64,000 bases of DNA, from the NCBI GenBank assembly GCA_016720745.1, contig JADKKA010000018.1, positions 992,001 to 1,056,000 on the forward strand, in the 5' to 3' direction. The notes under the pieces are model-generated. The model saw only the letters and a program-made list of their open reading frames with translations. It was not told the DNA's origin and did not search any database. How positions within the stretch are numbered: the stretch's first letter is position 1; every line of letters begins with the position of its first letter. Both the position numbers and the translations under genes were made by a program. Below are positions 36,506 to 46,412 of this stretch, in pieces. Source of the DNA: Chitinophagaceae bacterium (GTDB taxonomy: Bacteria; Bacteroidota; Bacteroidia; Chitinophagales; Chitinophagaceae).

Positions 36506-39500
36506 ATGAGAAAAATCCTCTTGCTTGCTTTTGCCTCTTTTCTGAGTGCCGTGGTAGCCGGACAAAAAACCAGGCCGGTACCGGCTCCAGCTGCTACAGA
36601 CAATACGGATGATGTATTGCAACAGAAATTGAAATACCGCCTGGTGGGTCCGTTTCGGGGAGGTAGAAGCGGAGCTGTTACTGGTAGTTATGCCAGCCGT
36701 ACCACTTTTTATTTTGGTGGCACCGGTGGTGGCGTATGGAAAACACAGGATGGCGGGAATAACTGGAAGAACATCTCCGATAAATATTTTGGAAGCACCA
36801 TCGGTGCGGTGGCAGTAGCACCTTCCGATGAAACTATTCTCTATGTGGGGGAAGGAGAAAATACCATGCGTGGAAATGTAAGTGAAGGACTGGGAGGTAT
36901 GTGGCGAAGTGATGATGGCGGTAGAAGCTGGAAGAATATCGGTTTAAAAGATGGCCGCCATATTATCCGGATCGTGATCCATCCGAAAAACCCTGATATC
37001 GTTTGGGTAGCCGTGATGGGACATTTGTTTGGGCCCAATGAAGAAAGAGGTATTTATAAAACTACGGATGGTGGCAAAACATGGAAAAGAACACTCTTTG
37101 TCAATAACCAGACCGGATGCAGTGACCTGGTGATGGAACCGGGTAACCCTTCTGTTTTTTATGCAGGCACCTGGCGGTTGATTCGTACTCCTCATTCACT
37201 GGAAAGCGGCGGTGAGGGCAGTGCGCTTTGGAAAAGCACAGATGGAGGGGAGACCTGGAAAAATATTTCTACTGCAAAGGGGTTACCCAAAAATACCTGG
37301 GGTATTGTGGGAGTGGCTGTGGCACCATCTAATACGGATAAACTCTATGCCCTTATTGAGAATAAGGATGGTGGATTATTCATGAGTGCTGATGCAGGGG
37401 AAACCTGGACATTGGCCAGTAACGATAATAATATCCGTCAGCGCGCCTGGTATTATACCAAGGTATTTGTTGATCCGAAGAATGAAAACAAAGTGTACTG
37501 CCCGAATGTTGGATTTATGCTCAGTACAGATGCTGGTAAAACATTTAAAAGTATCAATACACCACATGGTGATCACCACGATCTCTGGATTGATCCTGCC
37601 GACGGCAACAGAATGATCGTTGCCGATGATGGTGGAGCACAGGTGAGTTTTGACGGGGGCAATAACTGGAGTACCTATATGAACCAGCCCACTGCTCAGG
37701 TATATCGCTTAAGCACAGATAATGCATTTCCCTATCGGATATTGGGTGGTCAGCAGGACAATAGCGCTTTCCGGATTCGCAGCCGTACTTATGGAGCAGC
37801 AATTACAGAAGCGGATATGGAATCAGCCGCCGGAAGTGAAAGTGGGTATGTGGTGGCCGATCCCCTGAACCCGGATATTACCTATGGTGGAAATTATATG
37901 GGCATGCTGCAACGCCTCGATCACCGTACAGGTGAAAGCAGACTGATCAATGTATGGCCGATTGATAATATGGGAGCAGGAGCAGAGGCGGCCCGTTACC
38001 GTTTCCAGTGGAACTATCCCATTTTCTTTTCACCTCATAACCCGAAAAGATTATATGCCGCCGGGAACCATCTTTTTGTAACAGAAAATGAAGGAAAGAG
38101 TTGGGAAGAAATTTCTCCCGATCTCACCACCAATGATAAAAGCAAACAGGCATCCAGCGGCGGACCCATTACCAAGGACAATACCTCAGTAGAATATTAT
38201 TGTACCATTTTCACAGTCACTGAATCTCCTTATGAAAAAGATCTGCTCTGGACCGGGAGTGATGATGGCCTGATCCATGTAAGCAGGGATGCTGGAAAAA
38301 ACTGGACGAATGTTACACCCGCTAATCTGCCTGCTGCCATGATGTGGAACTGTGTGGAAGCAGATCCGCATAAAAAAGGGGCGGCCTACTTCGTGGGTAC
38401 AAGGTATAAGTCAGATGATTTCAGACCTTATATCTACAAGACAGAAGATTATGGCAAAACCTGGAAACTCATTGTAAATGGCATTCCTTCTCTTCATTTT
38501 ACAAGGGCAGTAAGGGCTGACCGTAAAAGAGCGGGTTTGTTATATGCCGGCACCGAATACGGGATATATATTTCCTATGATGATGGGGCTAACTGGAAAT
38601 CCTTTCAGCTGAATCTTCCGGAAGTGCCCATCACCGATCTGGCGATTAAAAACAATGACCTGATTGTTGCCACACAGGGAAGAAGTTTGTATATCCTGGA
38701 TGACCTTGGACTCCTGCAGCAAAAGAACAGCAGCGTATTGAATAAGAACCTGCATGTATATGATGTAAATCCCGCCTACCGGATGCCTGGTGGGGGCCGC
38801 AGAAGAGGAGGAGGAGGAGGAAATACAGGTGCGATCATACCCAATGCAGGGACAAACCCTTCCAATGGCGTCGTATTTAATTATTATGTGAAGAGTGCCA
38901 CTGACTCCACAAAATTTTCCATAGAGATCATGGATAAGCAGGGAAAAAAGATCAAAACATTTTCTACTACATCCAAGGAAGATAAGATGGAAGTCAGTAC
39001 CGGAATCAATCAGTTTGAATGGGACATGAATTACCCGGTGGCAGAAAGAGTGGAAGGATTGATATTATGGAATGGCTTTGTCGGCGGGCCTAAAGCAGCA
39101 CCTGGTAACTATACCGCTAAGTTTAAAACCGGCAGCGATTCTGCAGTAGTTCCATTTACCATTCTTCCTGATCCGAATTATAAAGCTACAGAAGCCGAAT
39201 ATGACGAACAGGTTGGATTTCTTCTCGGCGCCAGAGACAAATTTTCAGATATCATGAAAGCGCTACGCAATATCAAAGACCTGCGGCAGCAAATGACTGA
39301 CTTCACTACCCGTAATGGCAAAGAGGTACCGAAAGAAGTAAAACAGCAGATTGATACCATCAATAAGCAACTGACTGCAGTGGAAGAGTCGCTGCACCAG
39401 ACAAAGGCCAAAAGCGGACAGGATGTGCTGAACTTCCCGATACAACTGGACGATAAGCTGGCCAGTGTGTACAATGCAGCATCTGTAGGATATGCAGCCC

Positions 39501-39655
39501 CTTCAAAGCAGGTGAAAGAAGCGTATGCGGAACTGGCTGCAAAAATTGATATGCAGTTGAACAAGCTGAAAAAAATCATGAGCGAAGATCTCGGCAAACT
39601 GAACCAGCTGATTCATGAAAAGTCCATTCCGCTGATCGGGGTAAAGAAGGAGTAG
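36506..39655 (+). CDS. Secreted VPS10/BNR-repeat (sortilin-like propeller) protein
   Basis: 1049 residues. The signal peptide (MRKILLLAFASFLSAVVAG) precedes a large propeller region (~45-740) with many Asp-box/BNR repeats (GGVWKTQDGGNNWKN, GGMWRSDDGGRSWKN, GIYKTTDGGKTWKR, ALWKSTDGGETWKN, HVSRDAGKNWTN). A Gly/Arg-rich linker (GGGRRRGGGGGN, ~765) leads to a beta-sandwich (~785-900) and a helical C-terminal region (~910-1049). Such proteins are annotated as glycosyl hydrolase or VPS10-domain proteins in Bacteroidota, but the activity is unknown. There is no T9SS sorting domain. A strong hairpin terminator follows 25 bases after the stop. Confidence 0.88.
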   Translation: MRKILLLAFASFLSAVVAGQKTRPVPAPAATDNTDDVLQQKLKYRLVGPFRGGRSGAVTGSYASRTTFYFGGTGGGVWKTQDGGNNWKNISDKYFGSTIGAVAVAPSDETILYVGEGENTMRGNVSEGLGGMWRSDDGGRSWKNIGLKDGRHIIRIVIHPKNPDIVWVAVMGHLFGPNEERGIYKTTDGGKTWKRTLFVNNQTGCSDLVMEPGNPSVFYAGTWRLIRTPHSLESGGEGSALWKSTDGGETWKNISTAKGLPKNTWGIVGVAVAPSNTDKLYALIENKDGGLFMSADAGETWTLASNDNNIRQRAWYYTKVFVDPKNENKVYCPNVGFMLSTDAGKTFKSINTPHGDHHDLWIDPADGNRMIVADDGGAQVSFDGGNNWSTYMNQPTAQVYRLSTDNAFPYRILGGQQDNSAFRIRSRTYGAAITEADMESAAGSESGYVVADPLNPDITYGGNYMGMLQRLDHRTGESRLINVWPIDNMGAGAEAARYRFQWNYPIFFSPHNPKRLYAAGNHLFVTENEGKSWEEISPDLTTNDKSKQASSGGPITKDNTSVEYYCTIFTVTESPYEKDLLWTGSDDGLIHVSRDAGKNWTNVTPANLPAAMMWNCVEADPHKKGAAYFVGTRYKSDDFRPYIYKTEDYGKTWKLIVNGIPSLHFTRAVRADRKRAGLLYAGTEYGIYISYDDGANWKSFQLNLPEVPITDLAIKNNDLIVATQGRSLYILDDLGLLQQKNSSVLNKNLHVYDVNPAYRMPGGGRRRGGGGGNTGAIIPNAGTNPSNGVVFNYYVKSATDSTKFSIEIMDKQGKKIKTFSTTSKEDKMEVSTGINQFEWDMNYPVAERVEGLILWNGFVGGPKAAPGNYTAKFKTGSDSAVVPFTILPDPNYKATEAEYDEQVGFLLGARDKFSDIMKALRNIKDLRQQMTDFTTRNGKEVPKEVKQQIDTINKQLTAVEESLHQTKAKSGQDVLNFPIQLDDKLASVYNAASVGYAAPSKQVKEAYAELAAKIDMQLNKLKKIMSEDLGKLNQLIHEKSIPLIGVKKE

Positions 39656-39680
39656 GGATGCTGGTAATAACGATAATAAA

Positions 39681-39721
39681 AAAAGCTGTCACATTTCTAC
39701 AAGCGAAAAGTGACAGCTTTT
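39681..39721. terminator. Bidirectional intrinsic terminator
   Basis: The arms AAAAGCTGTCAC and GTGACAGCTTTT form a 12-bp stem around a 17-base loop, with a T-run to 39725 on the plus strand and A-rich bases on the left serving the minus strand. It separates the convergent VPS10-like and desaturase genes. Confidence 0.9.
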
Positions 39722-39739
39722 TTTTGAGAGTAAATCTTT

Positions 39740-40786
39740 TTATGCAGTTACGGGAGGGGTATATTTCTTCGTTCTCTCCTTCATCAGCGCAATCACCTCT
39801 TCATCGCTGGCAAACATATTGTCTACATTCACCACATGTTTGGCCAGCTTATCATAGCGTTTGGTCATCAGCCAGATAAAAATGTGTAAGTAGTGAATAC
39901 CATCGAAGGTGAGTGTTTTCTGTTTCACATAGAATTCCTTGTTTTTCAGGAACTCTCCGGGTATCTCCGTGTAATGCAGGGCCGGACGCACGTGGTGAAC
40001 GGCATGGTACCCATCATTCCAGCAAGCCTGGTTGTATTTTGTATTGATGCAGTTGATGGTATTGTCTTCCAGATTATTGAGGTCCACAAAAGCATGCTGG
40101 GTCCAGTTACCAAGCATCATCACAATCCTTGCAAAGAAAAAAGGAATGATAAAAATAAATAAGGTCGCATGAAAATTAATAAAGCTCATGCCGATACAGA
40201 ACATATAAAATGCCATTTCTCCGGCGGTGAGGCGCATGTAAAACTTTTTTCTTTTCCTGGAGAAGAAGTACATGAATGTATCCCTGAATCCCAGGATCAG
40301 GAAACGCCCAACATAAGCCAGGAAGCCTTTTAAACTATCTCTTTGATAGGGCAGGGTGCTGCTGGCATCATCAATCATATTATTCTCCACGTGATGCATA
40401 CCCATGTGGTGCACGAAATAAGTTTCAGGAGTATGACCAAAAAACGGACACACCACCCAGATCACATAGTCAAAAATCCAGTTGAACTTTTTCTTAAAAG
40501 GTTTGCGGTGGCAGATGCAATGCAGCATCAGTCCGAACCGGCCTTTGAAATACATCTGTGAAATATAGAAATAGGGAACATAAGCCAGCCACCAGTACCA
40601 GCCCTGCAATAGCGGGGTATATAAAATGATGGCAGTGGGGATGACTAAAATATGAATAGCCGTCAGTAAATGGATAAAGGGCAGGTCCCTTTTATCATTC
40701 ATATACTTCAGCCAGAATTTTTCGTATGCCGTAAATTCTTTGGGTTCAACGTATACAGGATCTGTAATTGCTGTAAGTGCCTTCAT
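39740..40786 (-). CDS. Membrane fatty acid desaturase
   Basis: 348 residues with about four membrane helices and the three His-rich iron-binding boxes of the family: HCICHRKPF, HHMGMHHVEN (within FVHHMGMHHVENN) and GYHAVHHVRPALHYTEIP. It would insert double bonds into acyl chains using oxygen and an electron donor not encoded nearby. The region upstream (40935-40948) has an FNR-like sequence, CTGATTTTCGTCAA, so oxygen-linked control is conceivable. Confidence 0.9.
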   Translation of the reverse strand: MKALTAITDPVYVEPKEFTAYEKFWLKYMNDKRDLPFIHLLTAIHILVIPTAIILYTPLLQGWYWWLAYVPYFYISQMYFKGRFGLMLHCICHRKPFKKKFNWIFDYVIWVVCPFFGHTPETYFVHHMGMHHVENNMIDDASSTLPYQRDSLKGFLAYVGRFLILGFRDTFMYFFSRKRKKFYMRLTAGEMAFYMFCIGMSFINFHATLFIFIIPFFFARIVMMLGNWTQHAFVDLNNLEDNTINCINTKYNQACWNDGYHAVHHVRPALHYTEIPGEFLKNKEFYVKQKTLTFDGIHYLHIFIWLMTKRYDKLAKHVVNVDNMFASDEEVIALMKERTKKYTPPVTA

Positions 40787-40934
40787 GTGAACTTTAGCTT
40801 CTAATCAGAAATAGTAGGTTTCGAAGTCGCTAGTCGCCTGTAATAAACTGATTTACAGGCAAGTTAAGTCTATCAAGGGCATAAAATTACAGCATAAAGT
40901 CTAATATGGGTCGATTTGTTTTAGAATGATGATC

Positions 40935-40948
40935 CTGATTTTCGTCAA
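40935..40948. promoter_or_regulatory. Weak FNR-like inverted repeat upstream of the desaturase
   Basis: CTGAT-TTTC-GTCAA lies 149 bases upstream of the desaturase start and just past the end of the GH109-like gene. The spacer and 3' arm start closely resemble the site before ccoI (ATGAT-TTTC-GTCAG). Confidence 0.25.
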
Positions 40949-40961
40949 GGTAAAACAAGCC

Positions 40962-42395
40962 TTACATTTTCAAATCAGGCTTTATGTTCCTGACCCCGGT
41001 ACTTGCACCGCCATTCAGGGTAAGATCAACAGGTTTGTTCAATTGCCATGCACCTCTTGTAAAATCTGGAATATCGATGGTTCTTGATTTTTTTGCAACA
41101 GATCGCTGACTAAGCGGGAAGACAGAACTCCATGCTGCTGCATCATATACATCCTGGTCAAGTGGTAAACCGTTTCTTAAACAATCAATCAGCCGCCAGT
41201 CCATGATGAAATCCATTCCGCCATGTCCACCCACTTCTTTAGCAATGGATCCGATATGTTTAACGATCGGAGGCGCATATTTTTCTTCCAGTACTTTGAG
41301 TTCTTCGGGTTTGAGCCAGCTGTGACCAAAGGCTACTCTTTGTGGCCCGGGCCATTTTTGGGCAATGCCCTTTGTACCGCTCACCAGGTGGATGCGGGAG
41401 TAAGGGCGAATGGTTGATACATCATGTTGCACCATTAATGTCTTGCCTTTGTTACTACGGATCAGGGTGGTATTCATATTTCCCCGGTAGGGCTGATCCG
41501 TATATTCCTTAAAGAAATCATCTTTTGCTGCCAGTTCTTTGGCCAGGTTATTCATGGTAAAGTCGCTGGTGCTCATACTCACCAGGTGATCAAATTTATC
41601 TCCCCGGTTGATATTCATACACTGGGCGATCGGTCCCAGCCCGTGTGTTGGGTAAAGGTTTCCGTTCTGCCCGATATTTTCTTTCAGCCGCCACATATCG
41701 GCATAGGCTTTTTTATTAAAGAGCCAGTCCTTGGTAAGATCATGGATATAGGCGCCCTCGGCATGCACAATTTCACCCAGCATGCCCTGCCGGGCCATAT
41801 TCAATGTGAGCAATTCAAAAAAATCATAACAGCAATTCTCCAGCATCATACAATGCTGTTTGGTTTTTTCAGAGGTCTCCACCAGTTCCCAGAGTTCATC
41901 AATGGTTTTTCCGGCGGGTACTTCTGTTGCGGCATGTTTGCCGTTTCGCATCGCCGCAAGACTAACAGGGGTATGCAGGCTCCAGGGTGATGGGGTGTAG
42001 ACCAGGTCCACATCATTACTTTCACAAAGTGCCTTCCATCCCTCATTGCCAGAATATTCTTTGGCCTTTGGTCTTTTCATTTTGGCCAGTATTTGCTGGG
42101 CAGCAGCCACCCGGTCGGGGTATTTATCACAGAGCGCTGTTATTTCCAGCCCGTCGATATAACTGAGTCTTTCAACGGCATCCGATCCGCGCATACCCAA
42201 ACCCACAATCCCCACCCTGACGGTGTTTAATTTCGGGGCCGCATAACCGCACATATTAAAACGCTGACCTGATTTTTCCCATTGCTGCGACTGTTCCATT
42301 TGTTCATCAGTGGTACCCCATGCATGGGCACCGGTGGCCATGGCGGCACCACCAACAGCTAAACGGCGGAGGAAATTTCTTCTGTTATTATCCAT
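40962..42395 (-). CDS. Tat-exported Gfo/Idh/MocA-family protein, GH109-like
   Basis: 477 residues. A twin-arginine signal (MDNNRRNFLRRLAVGGAAMA) shows folded export with bound cofactor. A Rossmann fold follows (VRVGIVGLGMRGSDAVERL, DLVYTPSPWSLHTP, KHAATEVPAGKTIDE), then the C-terminal Gfo/Idh/MocA domain with YPTHGLGPIAQCMNINRGDKFDHLV. The latter pattern is typical of GH109, NAD-dependent alpha-N-acetylgalactosaminidases. It therefore probably acts on glycans in the periplasm with a redox-type mechanism, although other oxidoreductases share the fold. Confidence 0.88.
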   Translation of the reverse strand: MDNNRRNFLRRLAVGGAAMATGAHAWGTTDEQMEQSQQWEKSGQRFNMCGYAAPKLNTVRVGIVGLGMRGSDAVERLSYIDGLEITALCDKYPDRVAAAQQILAKMKRPKAKEYSGNEGWKALCESNDVDLVYTPSPWSLHTPVSLAAMRNGKHAATEVPAGKTIDELWELVETSEKTKQHCMMLENCCYDFFELLTLNMARQGMLGEIVHAEGAYIHDLTKDWLFNKKAYADMWRLKENIGQNGNLYPTHGLGPIAQCMNINRGDKFDHLVSMSTSDFTMNNLAKELAAKDDFFKEYTDQPYRGNMNTTLIRSNKGKTLMVQHDVSTIRPYSRIHLVSGTKGIAQKWPGPQRVAFGHSWLKPEELKVLEEKYAPPIVKHIGSIAKEVGGHGGMDFIMDWRLIDCLRNGLPLDQDVYDAAAWSSVFPLSQRSVAKKSRTIDIPDFTRGAWQLNKPVDLTLNGGASTGVRNIKPDLKM

Positions 42396-42479
42396 ACGGT
42401 TATTTTAGTATTGCAATATCACCAATAATCGGGCAGGAAGAACGGGTATAATAAATTCAGTCAATCGTTTGATGAATGT

Positions 42480-43157
42480 TTATTCATCCATTAAATCGGG
42501 GCGACGGGTCTGGGTACGTTCAATGGATTGTTCATGCCGCCATTCATCAATCTTTTTATGATCACCACTCATGAGTATATCAGGCACTTTCCATCCCCGG
42601 AAGTCCACAGGGCGGGTATACACCGGTGGCGCAAGCAGGTTATCCTGAAAGGAATCAGTCAGTGCCGAGGTTTCATCGTTCAGTACACCAGGCAGCAGCC
42701 GGCCGATAGCATCGGTGAGGATGGCAGCAGGCATTTCCCCGCCACTCAGCACATAATCTCCAACAGAAATTTCTTTGGTTACAAAATGCTGGCGGATCCT
42801 GTCATCAATTCCTTTATAGTGTCCGCAAATCAGGAGCAGTCTTTTTTTCAGGGAAAGGCTGTTCACTGTTTTTTGCTGTAATCTTTCTCCATCAGGTGTG
42901 AGGTAAATGATTTCCTCAAAAGGAGCTTCTGCAGATAATTCCTCAATGGCTTTGGCCAAAGGTTCACACATCATTACCATACCAGCCCCGCCGCCATACT
43001 GATAATCATCCACCTGGCCATATTCGTTAACGGCCCATTTCCGCAGATGATGTATCCGGATTGTGAGCAGTCCTTTTTCCTGCGCTCTTTTCATCATGCT
43101 GTGCTGAAGAGGGCTTTCCAGTAATTCAGGCAAAACGGAGATGATATCAATCTGCAT
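42480..43157 (-). CDS. trmD: tRNA (guanine-N1-)-methyltransferase
   Basis: 225 residues, the normal TrmD length. It methylates G37 of tRNAs with SAM and prevents frameshifting. The SPOUT trefoil-knot motifs are visible: YGGGAGMVMMCEPLA, LICGHYKGIDDRI and EISVGDYVLSGGE, with the DDYQYGG substrate region near the N-terminus. Here it is not in the common rpsP-rimM-trmD-rplS operon; a small lipoprotein gene lies upstream. Confidence 0.97.
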   Translation of the reverse strand: MQIDIISVLPELLESPLQHSMMKRAQEKGLLTIRIHHLRKWAVNEYGQVDDYQYGGGAGMVMMCEPLAKAIEELSAEAPFEEIIYLTPDGERLQQKTVNSLSLKKRLLLICGHYKGIDDRIRQHFVTKEISVGDYVLSGGEMPAAILTDAIGRLLPGVLNDETSALTDSFQDNLLAPPVYTRPVDFRGWKVPDILMSGDHKKIDEWRHEQSIERTQTRRPDLMDE

Positions 43158-43197
43158 CCGGCAAACCTACTTAAAAATTCAGAAGAATGAAGAGGGG

Positions 43198-43575
43198 TCA
43201 GTTACCATTCGCCAATACGGTGGCGGTGGACTCATTTACATTTTTATCCTTGGCAATCACCTGGATTTTGTACTCAATACCGGCACTGGCGGTGATGGAT
43301 TGATTAAATGTAGTGGAATTAGTGGCGGGATACAGGTGCACATCCATCAGTAAAGTTCCTGTTAGGTTATTGCTTACATGGATATGAACTTCGGCGATAT
43401 ACTGATTATCGGTGATGGTTCCGGCAATGGGAATAGATTGGCCTGCTGTAAAAACCTGTCCGCTAAATGGGGTATTTATCGTGATCACCGGTTTGACCAA
43501 ATCCGCCGGCTGATCAGTTTTTTTTGAACAGGCGGAGAGCAGCAGTAAACAACAAAAAATACCGATGATTTTCAT
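43198..43575 (-). CDS. Small lipoprotein with Ig-like domain (DUF4625-like)
   Basis: 125 residues. A lipoprotein signal ends in LLLLSAC (Cys ~16). One beta-sandwich domain follows (VITINTPFSGQVFTAGQSIP, AEVHIHVSN, EYKIQVIAKDKNVNE) of the kind annotated as DUF4625 in Bacteroidota. It is probably anchored to the outer membrane. The function is unknown. It is on the same strand as trmD with a 40-base gap. Confidence 0.8.
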   Translation of the reverse strand: MKIIGIFCCLLLLSACSKKTDQPADLVKPVITINTPFSGQVFTAGQSIPIAGTITDNQYIAEVHIHVSNNLTGTLLMDVHLYPATNSTTFNQSITASAGIEYKIQVIAKDKNVNESTATVLANGN

Positions 43576-43608
43576 GGGTTAAAATTAGTCAATCGCCGGG
43601 GAAAAAGT

Positions 43609-43630
43609 AACCCCCGGGGAACCGGGGGTT
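43609..43630 (-). terminator. GC-rich hairpin after the cbb3 cluster
   Basis: AACCCCCGG-GGAA-CCGGGGGTT forms a 9-bp stem with a 4-base loop. It lies 120 bases past the last gene of the cbb3 cluster and just upstream of the small lipoprotein. There is no long T-run, so termination efficiency is uncertain. Confidence 0.55.
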
Positions 43631-43750
43631 GTACAGAAACAAAAACCAACAATAACCCTTTCGGGCTTATTTGTGCATATTTACCTGGTAAAATTAATGT
43701 CGGAAATATGCGATTAAATTGATATTCCTCAGTTTTGCCACTGAGAGAGA

Positions 43751-44464
43751 TCAGGGATGACAGTCGATCGATCCTCCCGGTGAATGCGGTAATTCCGGAC
43801 TGAGATAAGGGATCCCCAGATTCAGTCCGCGTAATATCAGGATCACGCCCATCAGCGTAATAAAAACAGGCACCAGTTTTCTGAATCCGCTCCGCAGTTC
43901 AGGCCGGATCATCATGCCCGCATAACCCACCAGCATCATCGCCGGTAAGGTACCTGCTCCGAAAGATGCCATGAATCCGGCACTTTCTTCCAGGCCAGAA
44001 AAAGACAGAGATGTGGCAAGGGCGATATACACCATGCCACAGGGTAATAATCCATTGGCCATTCCCAGTAATAAAAAACTTAAAAGGCTGGTGGATGACT
44101 TCAGCACCCGGATGATCAGTTGTTGCACGCCCTGGTAAAACCTGTTCAGGAAGGGAACCCTGAAATGACTTTTATGCAGAAAATAAAGTAAAGCCAGCAG
44201 CAAAATAAGGACACCCATGATAATCGAAAACAGTTGCTGATAACCGGCCACATAAATCATGCGTCCTGCCAGACCAAATAATAACCCAATCACTGTATAA
44301 GTTAGAATCCTGCCAGTCTGGTACAACAGGAGGGCCACCAGTTTGCCTGTCTTTGAAAAATGATGCACCGGTAACGCAAGACTGAGTGGACCACACATGC
44401 CAATACAATGCAGGCTGCCGGCTGCACCCAGAGTGAATCCTGTTATGGCAATGCTCCAATCCAT
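43751..44464 (-). CDS. TauE/SafE-family membrane protein of the cbb3 cluster
   Basis: 237 residues with about six membrane helices. The N-terminal motif GAAGSLHCIGMCGPLSLALP (two Cys in HCIGMCGP) is typical of the sulfite exporter TauE/SafE-like/DsbD-like proteins that close cco operons in Bacteroidota. The Cys pair near the membrane suggests a copper or thiol role in oxidase assembly rather than sulfite export; that is inference. Its start overlaps the stop of ccoH by one base. Confidence 0.85.
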   Translation of the reverse strand: MDWSIAITGFTLGAAGSLHCIGMCGPLSLALPVHHFSKTGKLVALLLYQTGRILTYTVIGLLFGLAGRMIYVAGYQQLFSIIMGVLILLLALLYFLHKSHFRVPFLNRFYQGVQQLIIRVLKSSTSLLSFLLLGMANGLLPCGMVYIALATSLSFSGLEESAGFMASFGAGTLPAMMLVGYAGMMIRPELRSGFRKLVPVFITLMGVILILRGLNLGIPYLSPELPHSPGGSIDCHP

Positions 44465-44901
44465 TACAATACAGTCAATGGTTTTTCGGAATAGTATTCT
44501 TTCGCTCCGTCTTTCCAGATAATTTTAACAGTATATGATCCCGGTTCTACATCCTGCAGCCGGATAGACTGTGACGCATCGGCACCGGTTTGCAGGTTGA
44601 ATTTTTTATCCTTCTTCTGGTTGTAGGCACAGTAGAACCAAATCTCACCGGTGAGGGATTTTGCTTTCATTTCATCAGGAAACTGCAAATGAATCCCATT
44701 TTCGGTTTGAGAAAGGTTGACCGCAGCAGTCAGGTTATTGGCCTCCCGCATACCATCAATTTTCTGCTGATAGCGGAGTTCCTGTTTATAGTAATCTTTT
44801 TCTACCAGTTCAAAATTGGTGGTTACTGACCGGTAAACCAGGAATCCCATTCCGGCAGCAAATACGATAAATGTCAGTAAGAGTTTGTTTCCCCAATTCA
44901 T
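44464..44901 (-). CDS. ccoH: FixH/CcoH-family cbb3 oxidase assembly protein
   Basis: 145 residues. A single N-terminal membrane helix (LLLTFIVFAAGMGFLVYRSV) is followed by VEKDYYKQELRYQQKIDGM, the usual FixH signature, and a periplasmic beta-rich domain. FixH helps assemble cbb3 oxidase. It lies between ccoG and the TauE/SafE gene with tiny gaps, as in other Bacteroidota. Confidence 0.9.
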   Translation of the reverse strand: MNWGNKLLLTFIVFAAGMGFLVYRSVTTNFELVEKDYYKQELRYQQKIDGMREANNLTAAVNLSQTENGIHLQFPDEMKAKSLTGEIWFYCAYNQKKDKKFNLQTGADASQSIRLQDVEPGSYTVKIIWKDGAKEYYSEKPLTVL

Positions 44902-44911
44902 AATTTATGTT

Positions 44912-46352
44912 TTAATCAAACTTAAAAGGTCCTGTGAAATTGGTACGAAGTGTGGTCACAAGCTTTTCTCCGTTATACAACCCGATGGTTAATTTCATTT
45001 TTCTTTCCGTTACAAATGATCTGGGCAATACGATAAAGAAAGATCCGTTGGCCTGGTCTTCCTGCTTCAGGTGAATATTACTGGCACCTACCAGTTCAAT
45101 CTTACCCGTTTTTGCAGCTTCACCAATCAGCCGCAGGGTGACTGGCATATCATTGATGGTCTTGTTGATCACTTTAATATTGAACAGATTGCTCAGACTA
45201 TCCTTACCTCTTTCCTGGTAAGTAAGCCCTTTGGTACGGATAATAGTACCATCAATATCCTTCCGGCTGAGTAATAAGTAAGGCCAGGATGCCGGATAGA
45301 ATCACCAGTAAAATGGTATAGAATTTCATCCTTCCGGTATAGCTGAGTTTCTTGCCTTCGGAAATACCTGCTTCAGAAGCATATCGAACCAGACCGGTAG
45401 GACGATTCACTGCCACCATCATTTCATCACAGGCATCGATACAGGCCGTACAGCCCACACATTCCATCTGGGTACCATTGCGGATATCAATTCCGGTGGG
45501 ACACACTTTTACACAATGAAAACAATCAATACAATCACCCAGGTTCAGTTCAGCTGTCTGGTTCTTTTTGAATTTTCCCCTGGGTTCACCCCGCTTGTGG
45601 TCATAGGCAACGATCATGGAGTTCCGGTCGAGTAGCACACTCTGCAAACGGCCATAAGGACAAACCACCGTACAGGCCTGTTCTCTGAAGAATGCATATA
45701 CGGCATAGAAGATGGCAGAGAAAACAATGATGGCAAGAAAACCCACTACATGTTCGCTGATAGGTTCACTGATGATTTTTTTCAGTTCATCAACGCCAAT
45801 GATATAGGCCAGGAAGAAATTGGCGATGACAAATGACATCAGGAAAAAAACAAAATGCTTGGTCAGTTTCTTCCGGATTTTTTCACCGGTCCAGGGGCCG
45901 TTCTTCAATAATCTCTGTTTGGCAGCATCTCCTTCAATCAGGTATTCCAGTTTCCTGAAAAACATTTCCATGAAGATGGTCTGGGGACATACCCAGCCAC
46001 AGAACAACCTGCCGAATGCAGCGGTAAAGAGGACGATGAAAATAATAAAAGTAACCATCGTCAGACCGAAGATCACGAAATCCTGCGGCCAGAATATTTT
46101 TCCAAAGATGATGAACTTGGCTTCAGGGATATTAAAAAGAAAAAGCGGCCTGCCGTTGAGTTTGATAAAGGGGAGTGTAAAGAAAAGCGCAAAAAATCCC
46201 CAGCTCACCCAGGTACGGATATTATAGAATTTTCCCTTGGGCTTTTGCGCAAAAACCCATTTACGCTTTCCCTTTGCATCAACGGTTGCAATACGATCGC
46301 GGAAAGATTCGGGTTGTTGTGGTTCTGTTGTTTCTGTTGTATTGTTGTTCAT
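44912..46352 (-). pseudogene. ccoG: ccoG, cbb3 oxidase accessory ferredoxin-like protein, frameshifted in this sequence
   Basis: The N-terminal 366 residues (to 45252) have several membrane helices, RLFCGWVCPQTIFME, and two 4Fe-4S motifs (CIDCFHCVKVCPTGID, CVGCTACIDACDEMM). CcoG is thought to reduce copper for the oxidase. The frame ends prematurely after LALLITQPEGY. From about 45275-45285 the expected continuation (LLLSRKDIDGTIIRTKGLTY to NFTGPFKFD) runs in another frame to 44912. One extra base near the GGCC/TT of the coding strand explains it. The C-terminal Ig-like domain is otherwise intact, so a base-calling error is likely; a real mutation would remove that domain. Confidence 0.85.
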
Positions 46353-46412
46353 CTCTTGTTCATTTCATCACAGCAAGTTCCGGCAGTTATTGCTAACTGC
46401 CGGTAACTTAAG

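Noticed and set aside
39658..39879. Short plus-strand frame after the VPS10-like gene
   Set aside because: It runs through the strong terminator hairpin and into the antisense of the desaturase.
44912..45172. Independent 86-residue protein upstream of ccoH
   Set aside because: It continues the CcoG sequence in another frame, including the expected Ig-like C-terminal domain.
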